NCBI GenBank assembly: GCA_905208975.1 | Contig: CAJLRE010000058.1 | Location: 1 to 10,514 of the forward strand | Reading direction: 5' to 3' | From: an uncultured Collinsella sp. | Lineage (GTDB): Bacteria > Actinomycetota > Coriobacteriia > Coriobacteriales > Coriobacteriaceae | DNA: 10,514 bases | Shown: in pieces, positions 1 through 7,028 of the stretch | Layout: each line of letters begins with the position of its first letter | Position numbering within the stretch: position 1 is the stretch's first letter | Made by a program: the position numbers and the translations under genes | The notes under the pieces: model-generated | The model's database searches: none | What the model was told of the DNA's origin: nothing | The model's input: only the letters and a program-made list of their open reading frames with translations

Positions 1-444
1 GGCAAGCAAGGCATGCAGTTCTTCCTCGCCAATACGCTCGGCAAGCTCCTGATAGCCCGCACGACGATTGTCCTCAAGTTCACCCGAGGGAAAGTCCATC
101 TCATCGAGGGCGGCCTTGAGATACAGGCCCGTACCCCCGCAAAACACCGGAAGACGTCCTGACCCGAGCAGGCGCTCAACATGCGCGCGAGCGTCGGCCT
201 GGTAAAGCGCTGCAGAGTACGCTACGCCCGGCTCTACGATGTCAACGAGACGCAGGGGCGCCGTGCACTCATCGGGCGTCATCTTTGCGGTGCCGATATC
301 CATACCGCGATAGATTTGCATCGCATCACACGAAAGCACTTCAGACGAAAGGCGAGCGGCCAAACGGTCAGCGACGTCACTTTTACCAACCGCAGTCGGA
401 CCGACAATCGCAACGGCGGAAAGACCTGCCCCGGGAGAAATCAT
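1..444 (-). CDS. miaA: tRNA dimethylallyltransferase MiaA (N-terminal part, cut by window edge)
   Basis: MiaA transfers a dimethylallyl group from DMAPP to N6 of A37 in tRNAs that read UNN codons, making i6A37. The first 148 residues are present; the family is about 300 residues, so roughly half lies beyond position 1. Visible: a P-loop GPTAVGKS (residues 15-22), the motif CDAMQIYRGMDIGTAK (39-54) in which D40 corresponds to the catalytic Asp (most homologues have Ser after this Asp, here Ala), and the GGTGLYLKA motif near residue 115. The ATG at 444-442 overlaps the miaB stop by one base (TAATG), so translation is probably coupled to miaB, whose enzyme performs the next step on the same nucleotide. 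Identity is firm; the C-terminal half cannot be judged. Confidence 0.96.
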   Translation of the reverse strand, partial: MISPGAGLSAVAIVGPTAVGKSDVADRLAARLSSEVLSCDAMQIYRGMDIGTAKMTPDECTAPLRLVDIVEPGVAYSAALYQADARAHVERLLGSGRLPVFCGGTGLYLKAALDEMDFPSGELEDNRRAGYQELAERIGEEELHALLA

Positions 445-1814
445 TAGCGCGGCTCACCCACAACGGAACCTGACAAATACCAAGTCTTAGCAACGTCGAC
501 GTCAACATCAACGATCTTACCAATAAGCTGGTCGATGCTATATCCCTCGGGAATGGGCGCATGAACGGTCTGATTCTTGGGGCTCTTGCCCAGCAGCACC
601 GCATCGTTCTTTTTACTCGTACCCTCAATGAGCGCCGGCACCACGGTATGGAGCTCACCCTGGTTGTACTCGTGCGCTGTCGTCTCGATAACCTTGACCA
701 GACGGTTAAAGCGCTCAAGGATGACCTCGTGCGGTGTGGGATCATCAATCTCGGCGGCCGGGGTACCAGCGCGCTTGGAGTAGATAAACGTGTAGGCCTG
801 AGCATAGCGAACGGTCTCGGCAAGTGAGAGCGTCTGCTCAAAGTCTTCCTCGGTCTCGCCGGGGAAGCCAACGATAATATCGGTCGAGAGCGCAATATCG
901 GGCATGCGGTTTCGAATGCGATCGACCAGGTCTAGATAGTCCTCACGCGTATAGCGACGGTTCATCTCTTTTAGAATGCGCGTCGAACCCGACTGAACGG
1001 CCAGGTGCAGTTGCGGCATGACGGCGGGCGTCTCGGCCATGGCGTCGATAGTCTCGGGCAGCAGGTCCTTGGGATGCGAAGACGTAAAGAAAATGCGCTC
1101 CACGCCCGTATCGCCAACGGCGCGCAGCAGGTCGGCAAAGCGCGGCTTCCCAAACAGATCGCGGCCATACGAGTTAACGTTTTGGCCCAGCAGCGTGATC
1201 TCGCGCACGCCTTGGCGCACCAGACCGGTCACCTCGTCGACAATCTCCTCGAAGGGGCGGCTCTTTTCGCGGCCGCGCACATACGGCACGATGCAATAGG
1301 TGCAGAAATTGTTGCAGCCCGTCATAATGGGCACCCAGGCGTGATACTGGGTCTCACGATGCCACGGCATGCTCATGGCATCCGTGTCCTCATGCTCATT
1401 AGTGCGGATATGACGGTTGCCATCCTGGAATGCCTCGGCAATGAGCTCAGCCACATGTGCAATGGAATGCGTGCCGAAAATGACGTTGACGTTATCGACG
1501 TTGGTAAGCAGCCCCTCACCGTCGCGCTGGGCAATACAGCCGCCTACAGCAACCACGCGCTTGCCCGAGGGCGAAGGCGGCAGGCTTTTGCAGGAATTGC
1601 ATTGACCGTACAGGCGCGTATCGGCGGCCTCGCGCACGCAGCACGTCATAAAGACGACGATATCGGCATGCTCGGGATCGAGTGCCATAAGGCAGCCATA
1701 TGAATCAAGCAAGCCGCTCACGCGCTCGGAATCGTGCTGATTCATCTGACAGCCAAACGTGCGGATAAAGTAGGTTTTACCGGCAAGAATTTCGCGTGCG
1801 GAACGCTGGTCCAT
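444..1814 (-). CDS. miaB: tRNA-2-methylthio-N6-dimethylallyladenosine synthase MiaB
   Basis: Radical SAM methylthiotransferase that converts i6A37 in tRNA to ms2i6A37, acting after MiaA. With the preferred start it has 456 residues, the normal family length. N-terminal cluster-binding domain: C22 in FGCQMNQHDSE, C58 in MTCCVREAAD and C93 in GGCIAQ should hold the auxiliary 4Fe-4S cluster. The radical SAM motif GCNNFCTYC supplies C167, C171 and C174. A TRAM RNA-binding domain occupies about residues 389-453. The usual Asn of the NTC motif is replaced by Met. Start: an in-frame TTG at 1841 would add nine residues, but AGGA at 1827-1824 is 9 nt from the ATG at 1814 and only 3 nt from the ATG at 1820, so 1814 is favoured. 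It lies 44 nt downstream of spoVS and overlaps miaA. RimO in this window is its paralogue; FGCQMN and the tRNA-pathway partner miaA assign this one to MiaB. Confidence 0.96.
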   Translation of the reverse strand: MDQRSAREILAGKTYFIRTFGCQMNQHDSERVSGLLDSYGCLMALDPEHADIVVFMTCCVREAADTRLYGQCNSCKSLPPSPSGKRVVAVGGCIAQRDGEGLLTNVDNVNVIFGTHSIAHVAELIAEAFQDGNRHIRTNEHEDTDAMSMPWHRETQYHAWVPIMTGCNNFCTYCIVPYVRGREKSRPFEEIVDEVTGLVRQGVREITLLGQNVNSYGRDLFGKPRFADLLRAVGDTGVERIFFTSSHPKDLLPETIDAMAETPAVMPQLHLAVQSGSTRILKEMNRRYTREDYLDLVDRIRNRMPDIALSTDIIVGFPGETEEDFEQTLSLAETVRYAQAYTFIYSKRAGTPAAEIDDPTPHEVILERFNRLVKVIETTAHEYNQGELHTVVPALIEGTSKKNDAVLLGKSPKNQTVHAPIPEGYSIDQLIGKIVDVDVDVAKTWYLSGSVVGEPR

Positions 1815-1823
1815 ATGCATGTG

Positions 1824-1827
1824 TCCT
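1824..1827 (-). promoter_or_regulatory. Shine-Dalgarno AGGA that decides the miaB start
   Basis: On the minus strand TTAGGA is followed by CACATGCAT and then the ATG at 1814, a 9-nt spacer. The nearer ATG at 1820 would have only 3 nt, and the TTG at 1841 lies upstream of this site. The third of the candidate starts is therefore the best supported. Confidence 0.55.
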
Positions 1828-1858
1828 AACGATAAAGGCAAATCAAACTAAGCAAACG

Positions 1859-2176
1859 CTACGCCACGGGCTTAACGTCATCAACAACGACGTTATCCAT
1901 GGCGGCTCGATTGATTTGATGAACGTAAATAGAGAGACGGATCGCCGTGCGAGATTCCCCATTGATGAGAATATCGGAGAACACCGGCGCGCAGGAGATA
2001 TCGAAGCCCGTGGGAATCAAAAAGCCGCGCGCAATAGCCACGGCCTTAATGGCCTGATTGACGGCACCGGCGCCGACACACTGAATATTGACGGGTACGC
2101 CATCTTTGACCATGCCGGCAATGGCGCCGGCTACGGACGCGGGTGATGATTTGCTTGATACCTTCAGGCAATCCAT
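1859..2176 (-). CDS. spoVS: SpoVS family small protein (stage V sporulation protein S-like)
   Basis: A 105-residue protein whose first ~85 residues match SpoVS closely: it opens MDCLKVSSKSSPASVAGAIA, then has the highly conserved GAGAVNQAIKAVAIARGF (residues 35-52), and GESRTAIRLS (73-82). SpoVS is a small Alba-like fold protein; in Bacillus it is needed for late sporulation steps, but it also occurs in bacteria that do not form spores, where its role is not settled. Coriobacteriia are not known spore formers, so a sporulation role is unlikely here. Residues 86-105 form a tail, partly acidic (MDNVVVDDVKPVA), that typical ~86-residue SpoVS lacks. Start: AGGAG (2188-2184) is 7 nt before this ATG; an earlier in-frame start at 2215 lies upstream of that site and is rejected. 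The gene lies between the GHKL ATPase and miaB, as spoVS does between ymdB and miaB (with tdh and kbl) in B. subtilis. Confidence 0.93.
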   Translation of the reverse strand: MDCLKVSSKSSPASVAGAIAGMVKDGVPVNIQCVGAGAVNQAIKAVAIARGFLIPTGFDISCAPVFSDILINGESRTAIRLSIYVHQINRAAMDNVVVDDVKPVA

Positions 2177-2183
2177 GAAGAAA

Positions 2184-2188
2184 CTCCT
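2184..2188 (-). promoter_or_regulatory. Shine-Dalgarno AGGAG of spoVS
   Basis: AGGAG followed by a 7-nt spacer (TTTCTTC) and the ATG at 2176. It fixes the spoVS start and excludes the longer reading from 2215, which would put this site inside the coding sequence. Confidence 0.75.
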
Positions 2189-2227
2189 GCGTTTAAAAGT
2201 ACGTTTTAACTGCAATAACTGTATCGT

Positions 2228-2243
2228 ACCGAGCGGACTCGGT
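2228..2243 (-). other. Small perfect hairpin between the ATPase gene and spoVS
   Basis: On the minus strand ACCGAG, a four-base loop TCCG, then CTCGGT: a 6-bp perfect stem starting 7 nt after the stop of the ATPase gene. No T-run follows (the next bases are ACGATACAG), so it is not a convincing terminator. It could be a processing or stabilising element in the 74-nt gap, or chance. No convincing promoter was found in this gap. Confidence 0.35.
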
Positions 2244-2250
2244 AAAGATG

Positions 2251-3336
2251 CTATTCCTCTTTGGCAAGATCGAACGTCACGGTGATACGATCACGTGTAA
2301 CACGAATCTTAGGGTCGCCGCAGAGGTTGAGGTAATACCGAGCAGCAAGGTCGTTAAAGTCACGCTCAACGGCTCGTGAGAACTGTGCCATATCATCCTT
2401 GGCAATACGCAAGCCGCGGCGGTCCTTAGCAAGATCGACCGGAGTGGACGCACGCGAGGACGAGTCGCGCTCACGAAGGAGGCGCGCGGTCACGCCGCGA
2501 ACGGGCTTAATCTGCCCAGCCAAGATACGATGGGCCGTACGCTCGGACATCTCAAGGCCAAGACCCGAACAAATACGGATAAAGTCCTCGGCATCCGATG
2601 CAAGCCCCAGTCGATCGACCACCGGAAGCTCGGCTTCGTCATCAATAAACAAAAGACGGGACGCATCGAGACGACAGGAAGCCTGCGCATGCAGCGTCGC
2701 GGCGATTTCGGACGGAGAACCCAAATAGACATCACAGGCGCGCAGTTCCTCGAGGGCAAACTCGCAGGCGGCGCGAATGATGTTGTGGGGACCGCGGGCA
2801 CACACGTAATGACCGTCATCGTCCTTGACGGCCTGGGGCCAGCTGGACTGATCGGCACGCTCGCTAAGGCGGTCGGTGGCGACGCTCACCTTAAAGGCAG
2901 AGCCAAGGTCCACGTCCGACGTGACGACACGGGCCTCGTCGGTGTTCTGCTTAATTGAGAACAAAGCCATGCCTCGTCCGTGAACACCCCAGCGATCCAT
3001 CTTCATGCTCTCGAGCTTAGAGGTCACACGAGCATCGAAAATGCGCTCTTGCATGTCCTGCGGCACGCCCGAACCGTTGTCCAGGAAGACGAGCGTGCGG
3101 ACGCCATCTTCCTTGGTCGTGGCGAGATAGACCTTATCGGCGCCGGCATCACGAGCATTACGAAGCATTTCGATGACGATATCCTCGACATGCTGAATGT
3201 CGTGCTTTGCCTGACGCCGCTCGGCCTCCGAAACGCGGAGGCGGACATACCCCTCGCCAAGGTTTTCCTCGACGCGAAGGTTGCCCTCCCCCGACATCGA
3301 CGCGATAAATGAGATGAGCTCGTTCGCGTCGCTCAT
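2251..3336 (-). CDS. GHKL-superfamily (HATPase_c) ATP-binding protein of unknown role
   Basis: A 361-residue protein with a Bergerat-fold ATP site. N box EMLRNARDAGAD (residues 56-67: E56, N60, D63), G1 box DNGSGVP (86-92), then ARVTSK (102-107) and a G2 box GVHGRGMALFSIK (117-129). No signal peptide, membrane segment, phospho-accepting His domain or receiver domain is visible, so it is not an ordinary sensor kinase. The ATPase part covers about residues 30-160. The remaining ~200 residues are unrecognised; 250-290 is helical in character (SERTAHRILAGQIKP) and could be a DNA- or RNA-contacting helix pair, a guess only. The E-N-D box together with a TSK segment before the glycine-rich loop resembles MutL as much as histidine kinases. 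It starts one base after the rny stop (TAACATG) with no clear Shine-Dalgarno, so translation is probably coupled to rny. It occupies the position of ymdB in B. subtilis. ATP binding is well supported; biological function is unknown. Confidence 0.85.
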   Translation of the reverse strand: MSDANELISFIASMSGEGNLRVEENLGEGYVRLRVSEAERRQAKHDIQHVEDIVIEMLRNARDAGADKVYLATTKEDGVRTLVFLDNGSGVPQDMQERIFDARVTSKLESMKMDRWGVHGRGMALFSIKQNTDEARVVTSDVDLGSAFKVSVATDRLSERADQSSWPQAVKDDDGHYVCARGPHNIIRAACEFALEELRACDVYLGSPSEIAATLHAQASCRLDASRLLFIDDEAELPVVDRLGLASDAEDFIRICSGLGLEMSERTAHRILAGQIKPVRGVTARLLRERDSSSRASTPVDLAKDRRGLRIAKDDMAQFSRAVERDFNDLAARYYLNLCGDPKIRVTRDRITVTFDLAKEE

Positions 3337-3337
3337 G

Positions 3338-4888
3338 TTATTTAGCGATATCGACGGCGCGGCTCTCGCGAATCACAACAACGCGCACCTGACCGGGATA
3401 CTCCATCTCTTCCTCGATCTGATGGGCGATATCGTGAGCCAAAACCGTGGACTGGGCGTCGGAAATCTTGTCCGGCTGCACCATAACGTGAACCTCGCGA
3501 CCAGCCTGCATAGCATAGGTACGCTCGACACCGTCATGGGAGTTGGCGATCTCCTCGAGCTTCTCAAGACGCTTGATATAGTTCTCGGCCGACTCGCGGC
3601 GGGCACCGGGGCGAGAGGCAGAGACAGCATCGGCGGCCTGAACGAGGACATCGAGTACTGAATTAGGGTCGACGTCGGCGTGGTGGGCCTCGATGGCGTG
3701 AACGATAACGGGCTTCTCGCCATAGCGGCGGGCAAGCTCGGCGCCAATAACGGCATGCGGGCCCTCGACGTCATGATCGATTGCCTTGCCGAGGTCGTGC
3801 AGCAGACCAGCGCGCTTGGCTGTCACAACGTCCAGACCAAGCTCGGAAGCCATCACACCGCACAGGTCGGATACCTCGAGGGAGTGCTGAAGCACGTTCT
3901 GGCCAAACGAGGTGCGGTAGCGCAGAGCACCCAGGGTCTTGACGATCTCGGGGTGCAGGTCGTGGATACCGGTATCGAAGGCAGCCTGCTCGCCAGCCTC
4001 GCGCACGCGCTGCTGAACCAGGTCGGCAGCCTTGTGATACATCTCCTCGATACGGGCGGGGTGAATACGGCCGTCGGCGATGAGGTTCTCGAGAGCGACG
4101 CGGGCAGTCTCGCGACGGACGGGGTCGAAGCTCGAGAGCACTACCGTCTCGGGCGTGTCGTCGATCACGAGGTTGACGCCGGACACCTGCTCGAAGGTAC
4201 GGATGTTACGGCCCTCGCGGCCGATGATGCGACCCTTCAGGTCGTCAGAAGGAATATGCACGGAGGTAACGGTGACCTCGGCGGTGTGATCGGCGGCACA
4301 GCGCTGAATCGCCAGGGAAAGAATCTCCTGGGCGGTTTTATGGCACTCCGCGCGAACTTGCTGCTCAGACTCGCGAATAATGGTGGCAGCCTCATGGGTG
4401 ACCTCGCCACGCACCTTGTCGAGCAGCTCCTTATGGGCATCCTCGCGGGTAAGGTCGGCGATACGCTCGAGCTCGGAGGTCTGCTTGGCACAGAGCTCCT
4501 CAAGCTCACGGGAGCGCTTCTCGACTTGGCCGGCCTGGCTGGACAGCTGATGCTCGCGCTTATCGAGGGCATCGTTACGGCGATCGAGGGACTCCTCGCG
4601 CTGCATCACGCGATTCTCGAGCGTACGAATCTCGCTCTTACGCTGCTTGTCCTCGGCCTCGGCAGCCTGCTTATTCTTGATGATCTCTTCCTTGGCCTCA
4701 AGCAGAGCCTCTTTTTTGAGGGTCTCAGCCTGACGCTGTGCATCACCGATCAGGGACTCAGCCTGTGCAAGTGCCGACTGAATCTTTTCATCGGCCTCGT
4801 GAAGACTACCCTGCTTGGCGGTGCGCATGTAGGCAATGGCGGCGACGGCACCCAAAACGATGCCAACGAGCGCTGCAATGATAGGCAT
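3338..4888 (-). CDS. rny: Ribonuclease Y, membrane-anchored endoribonuclease
   Basis: RNase Y begins mRNA decay by endonucleolytic cleavage and is held at the membrane, where it can organise a degradation complex. The 516-residue protein has the full layout: one N-terminal transmembrane helix (about 3-21, rich in Ala, Val, Ile and Gly), a long charged coiled coil (about 28-190, Glu/Lys/Arg/Gln-rich), a KH RNA-binding domain with GRIIGREGRN (219-228), and an HD domain with H334 (QHSLEVS) and the HD pair at 364-365 (GLLHDLGKA) for metal binding. Length is normal (about 510-530). Start: AGGAG at 4898-4894 precedes the ATG at 4888 by 5 nt; a GTG at 4894 overlaps that site and is rejected. First gene of a proposed rny-ATPase-spoVS-miaB-miaA operon, preceded by a promoter and a structured leader. 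Confidence 0.98.
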   Translation of the reverse strand: MPIIAALVGIVLGAVAAIAYMRTAKQGSLHEADEKIQSALAQAESLIGDAQRQAETLKKEALLEAKEEIIKNKQAAEAEDKQRKSEIRTLENRVMQREESLDRRNDALDKREHQLSSQAGQVEKRSRELEELCAKQTSELERIADLTREDAHKELLDKVRGEVTHEAATIIRESEQQVRAECHKTAQEILSLAIQRCAADHTAEVTVTSVHIPSDDLKGRIIGREGRNIRTFEQVSGVNLVIDDTPETVVLSSFDPVRRETARVALENLIADGRIHPARIEEMYHKAADLVQQRVREAGEQAAFDTGIHDLHPEIVKTLGALRYRTSFGQNVLQHSLEVSDLCGVMASELGLDVVTAKRAGLLHDLGKAIDHDVEGPHAVIGAELARRYGEKPVIVHAIEAHHADVDPNSVLDVLVQAADAVSASRPGARRESAENYIKRLEKLEEIANSHDGVERTYAMQAGREVHVMVQPDKISDAQSTVLAHDIAHQIEEEMEYPGQVRVVVIRESRAVDIAK

Positions 4889-4893
4889 GCTCA

Positions 4894-4898
4894 CTCCT
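4894..4898 (-). promoter_or_regulatory. Shine-Dalgarno AGGAG of rny
   Basis: AAAAAGGAG followed by TGAGC and the ATG at 4888. The upstream in-frame GTG (4894-4892) overlaps the last base of this site, so the ATG is the likely start. Confidence 0.75.
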
Positions 4899-4923
4899 TT
4901 TTATGGATTCGTTACACAACAAA

Positions 4924-4949
4924 GCGAACCGTCCTTACGAACGGCTCGC
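4924..4949 (-). other. Hairpin in the rny leader, terminator-like
   Basis: On the minus strand GCGAGCCGT, an 8-base loop, then ACGGTTCGC: a 9-bp stem with a single G-U pair, followed by TTTGTTGTG. The same sequence is less well paired as plus-strand RNA (an A-C mismatch), which favours a role in the minus-strand transcript. It ends 25 nt before the rny Shine-Dalgarno. It could act as an attenuator, a stability element or a leaky terminator; the T-run is too interrupted for a confident terminator call. Confidence 0.5.
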
Positions 4950-5010
4950 GACATTTGAGTAATATGGGCGCAGCTTATGCGGGTCGGATACAGATAAACA
5001 TATAAACAAA

Positions 5011-5025
5011 CTCATCACAGATGAG
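5011..5025 (-). other. Upstream hairpin in the rny leader followed by a U-rich tract
   Basis: On the minus strand CTCATC, loop TGT, then GATGAG, directly followed by TTTGTTTATATGTTTAT. The 6-bp perfect stem plus a U-rich run resembles a weak intrinsic terminator. It lies about 23 nt downstream of the predicted rny transcription start, so it may be an attenuation or processing element of the leader, or alternatively the end of readthrough from recA-recX. Confidence 0.45.
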
Positions 5026-5054
5026 CACATATCACAAAGCAAATGACAGTGTTT

Positions 5055-5083
5055 ATCGTACGTTGAACCACAACAACTGTCAA
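5055..5083 (-). promoter_or_regulatory. Promoter of the rny operon
   Basis: A consensus -35 TTGACA (5083-5078), a 17-bp spacer and a -10 TACGAT (5060-5055; four of six consensus bases). Transcription should start near 5048, leaving a leader of about 160 nt before the rny ATG. It lies in the 257-bp gap between recX and rny, and no other candidate of comparable quality was seen there. Confidence 0.72.
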
Positions 5084-5145
5084 ATAAATGGCCCCAGCAC
5101 GGCGGCTAAAACGCGGTGAACGGCAGGGCCACAAAACACATACGC

Positions 5146-5838
5146 CTAAACCGCACATTCCTCACGTTCGGCATCGAGACGTGCCTTAACGGCATCGGCG
5201 GCGATGTGATACGAGAAGCCCTTGCCCATCAAAAACCGAACCAGTTTTTCGAATCCGCGCGTCTCTGGAACACGCCGCTTGGCGAGCAGGGCTGACGCAC
5301 GCGCCAAATCGTCTTCGACGGCAAAATAATCCTCGGGATAACCGGGAATGTCATCGAGCACGACATGACGGCGCTTGAGCTCGGTCTCGATTTTACGCTG
5401 TCCCCAACCGCGCCGCTTGCGTTCCTCGATAAAGTACGAGCAAAAGCGGTTCTCGTCTAAAAAGCGATACTCGGTGGCGCGCTCGACGGCGAAATCGATC
5501 GCGGACTGGTGAAAGCCGTAGCGAGCCAGCTTGTCACGGACCTCACCCGTCGCATGGTCGCGTCGCGATAGCATCTCGGTCACCATGGTAAGTGCACATT
5601 TACGCTCGATGAGCTGCACCGCTTCACGAAAGTTATCCCAATCACAGGGAAGATCGGGGCGATTTTTGACATACAGGCGCGCGACCCGCACGGGAATCCA
5701 AATGGACCGCTCAAAACCGCCCTCAAGCTCACAATCGATATGTGCGCAAGGCTTTTTGGACGCATACCCGCTCGAGAACGAGGAGGCCGCCTTCTTATCG
5801 GGAAAGACGACCGTGGCCTCGGTCACCGTATACGACAT
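5146..5838 (-). CDS. recX: Regulatory protein RecX
   Basis: RecX binds RecA filaments and limits or modulates their activity. The 230-residue protein shows the RecX three-helix repeats from about residue 75: ALTMVTEMLSRRDHATGEVR then a KLARYGF turn (82-108), the signature FLDENRFCSYFIEERKRRGWG (split around 126-146), then IETELKRR and a final repeat ending near 222 (FLMGKGFSYHIAADAV). About 75 residues precede the repeats (the usual bacterial protein is 150-270 residues); this part resembles the N-terminal extension of Firmicutes RecX more than the short E. coli form. It starts 11 nt after the recA stop with only a weak ribosome site and no promoter in between, so it is most likely expressed from recA mRNA and co-induced in the SOS response. 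No convincing terminator follows the stop. Confidence 0.92.
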   Translation of the reverse strand: MSYTVTEATVVFPDKKAASSFSSGYASKKPCAHIDCELEGGFERSIWIPVRVARLYVKNRPDLPCDWDNFREAVQLIERKCALTMVTEMLSRRDHATGEVRDKLARYGFHQSAIDFAVERATEYRFLDENRFCSYFIEERKRRGWGQRKIETELKRRHVVLDDIPGYPEDYFAVEDDLARASALLAKRRVPETRGFEKLVRFLMGKGFSYHIAADAVKARLDAEREECAV

Positions 5839-5849
5839 GAGCGTAACCG

Positions 5850-6998
5850 CTACTCGTCGTCATCATCGAGCATGGCGGAACCATCGATGGCGTAAAGCTC
5901 GTCAAACTCCTCAGGCGCAGGCTGATCGGTCAGCTCGACCTCGGACGGAGCATCGTCATCAAACTCAAGCCCGCAGGCAAGGCGGACCTTATGCTCAATC
6001 TCGTCGGCACAATCGGGGTGTTCGCGCAGGAACGCCTTGGCGGCCTCGCGACCGTTGCCGAGCTTGTCTTCGCCATAGGCAAACCAGGAGCCCATCTTCT
6101 TGCAAATGCCGCACTCGACAGCCATGTCCAGAATCGAGCCCTCCTTAGAGATGCCCGTACCGTACATGATGTCGAACTCAGCAGAACGGAACGGAGCTGC
6201 CACCTTGTTCTTAACGACCTTGGCACGCACGCGGTTACCGATAACCTCATCCTTAAGCTTAATGCTGTCGATGCGGCGAATGTCGATACGCACCGAAGAG
6301 AAGAACTTAAGGGCGCGGCCGCCCGTCGTGGTCTCGGGGTTGCCGAACATGACGCCGATCTTCTCTCGCAGCTGGTTAATGAAGATGCATGTCGTGTTGG
6401 ACTTGGACAGCGAGCCGGCGAGCTTGCGGAGCGCCTGACTCATCAGACGAGCTTGCAAACCGACCGTGGTATCGCCGATCTCTCCCTCGATCTCGGCACG
6501 CGGGGTCAGCGCGGCGACGGAGTCGACGACGATGGCATCGATGGCGCCGGAACGCACGAGCATGTCAACAATCTCGAGCGCCTGCTCACCCGTATCAGGC
6601 TGGGAAATCAGTACCTCGTCGATATCCACGCCAATACGGGCGGCATACGTGGGATCGAGCGCGTGCTCGGCATCGATAAATGCCACCACGCCACCCATTG
6701 CCTGGGCCTCGGCCAGGATCTCGAGCGAAAGCGTCGTCTTACCGGAGGACTCAGGACCGTAAATCTCGACGATACGGCCGCGCGGCACACCGCCGATACC
6801 CAGAGCGGCATCGAGTGCCAGAGCGCCCGTGGGGATGGCCTCGACCTCAAGCTCGGGGCCGCCGTCACCATACCTCATGATGGAGCCTTGACCGAACTTC
6901 TTCTCGATCTCGGCCTTGGTGGTGGCGATCATCTCATCGCGCTCTTTACCCGTCGTGGGTGCATGAACGGTACGTACGGGACCTGAATTCTTGGCCAT
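5850..6998 (-). CDS. recA: Recombinase RecA
   Basis: RecA forms ATP-dependent filaments on single-stranded DNA, carries out strand exchange and triggers LexA self-cleavage. The protein has 382 residues, slightly longer than the 350-360 norm because of an acidic C-terminal tail ending MLDDDDE. Walker A GPESSGKT lies at 81-88, the Walker B strand AIVVDSVAAL at 155-164, and the L1/L2 region NQLREKIGVMFGNPETTTGG at 208-227. No intein or insertion interrupts it. Start: AGGAGG (7011-7006) is 7 nt before the ATG at 6998; an in-frame TTG at 7019 lies upstream of that site and is rejected. recX follows after 11 nt. The promoter contains a perfect LexA box, so SOS control is expected. Confidence 0.99.
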   Translation of the reverse strand: MAKNSGPVRTVHAPTTGKERDEMIATTKAEIEKKFGQGSIMRYGDGGPELEVEAIPTGALALDAALGIGGVPRGRIVEIYGPESSGKTTLSLEILAEAQAMGGVVAFIDAEHALDPTYAARIGVDIDEVLISQPDTGEQALEIVDMLVRSGAIDAIVVDSVAALTPRAEIEGEIGDTTVGLQARLMSQALRKLAGSLSKSNTTCIFINQLREKIGVMFGNPETTTGGRALKFFSSVRIDIRRIDSIKLKDEVIGNRVRAKVVKNKVAAPFRSAEFDIMYGTGISKEGSILDMAVECGICKKMGSWFAYGEDKLGNGREAAKAFLREHPDCADEIEHKVRLACGLEFDDDAPSEVELTDQPAPEEFDELYAIDGSAMLDDDDE

Positions 6999-7005
6999 GA
7001 ATAGC

Positions 7006-7011
7006 CCTCCT
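7006..7011 (-). promoter_or_regulatory. Shine-Dalgarno AGGAGG of recA
   Basis: A complete AGGAGG with a 7-nt spacer (GCTATTC) before the ATG at 6998, implying efficient translation and fixing the start. Confidence 0.85.
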
Positions 7012-7028
7012 CTTAACAACCTGTATCG

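Noticed and set aside
1815..1858. Possible separate promoter for miaB.
   Set aside because: TTGCTT and TATCGT are 15 bp apart and both weak; operon readthrough from spoVS is simpler.
3680..5005. A 441-codon plus-strand frame opposite rny, very rich in Leu and Gly.
   Set aside because: It is the mirror of the Glu/Lys/Gln-rich coiled coil of RNase Y; there is no ribosome site or family resemblance.
5090..5130. Possible recX terminator: GGCCC and GGGCC flanking a GC-rich stretch.
   Set aside because: Only 5 bp of pairing around a ~31-base loop, with no good inner stem; the following T-rich part belongs to the rny promoter region.
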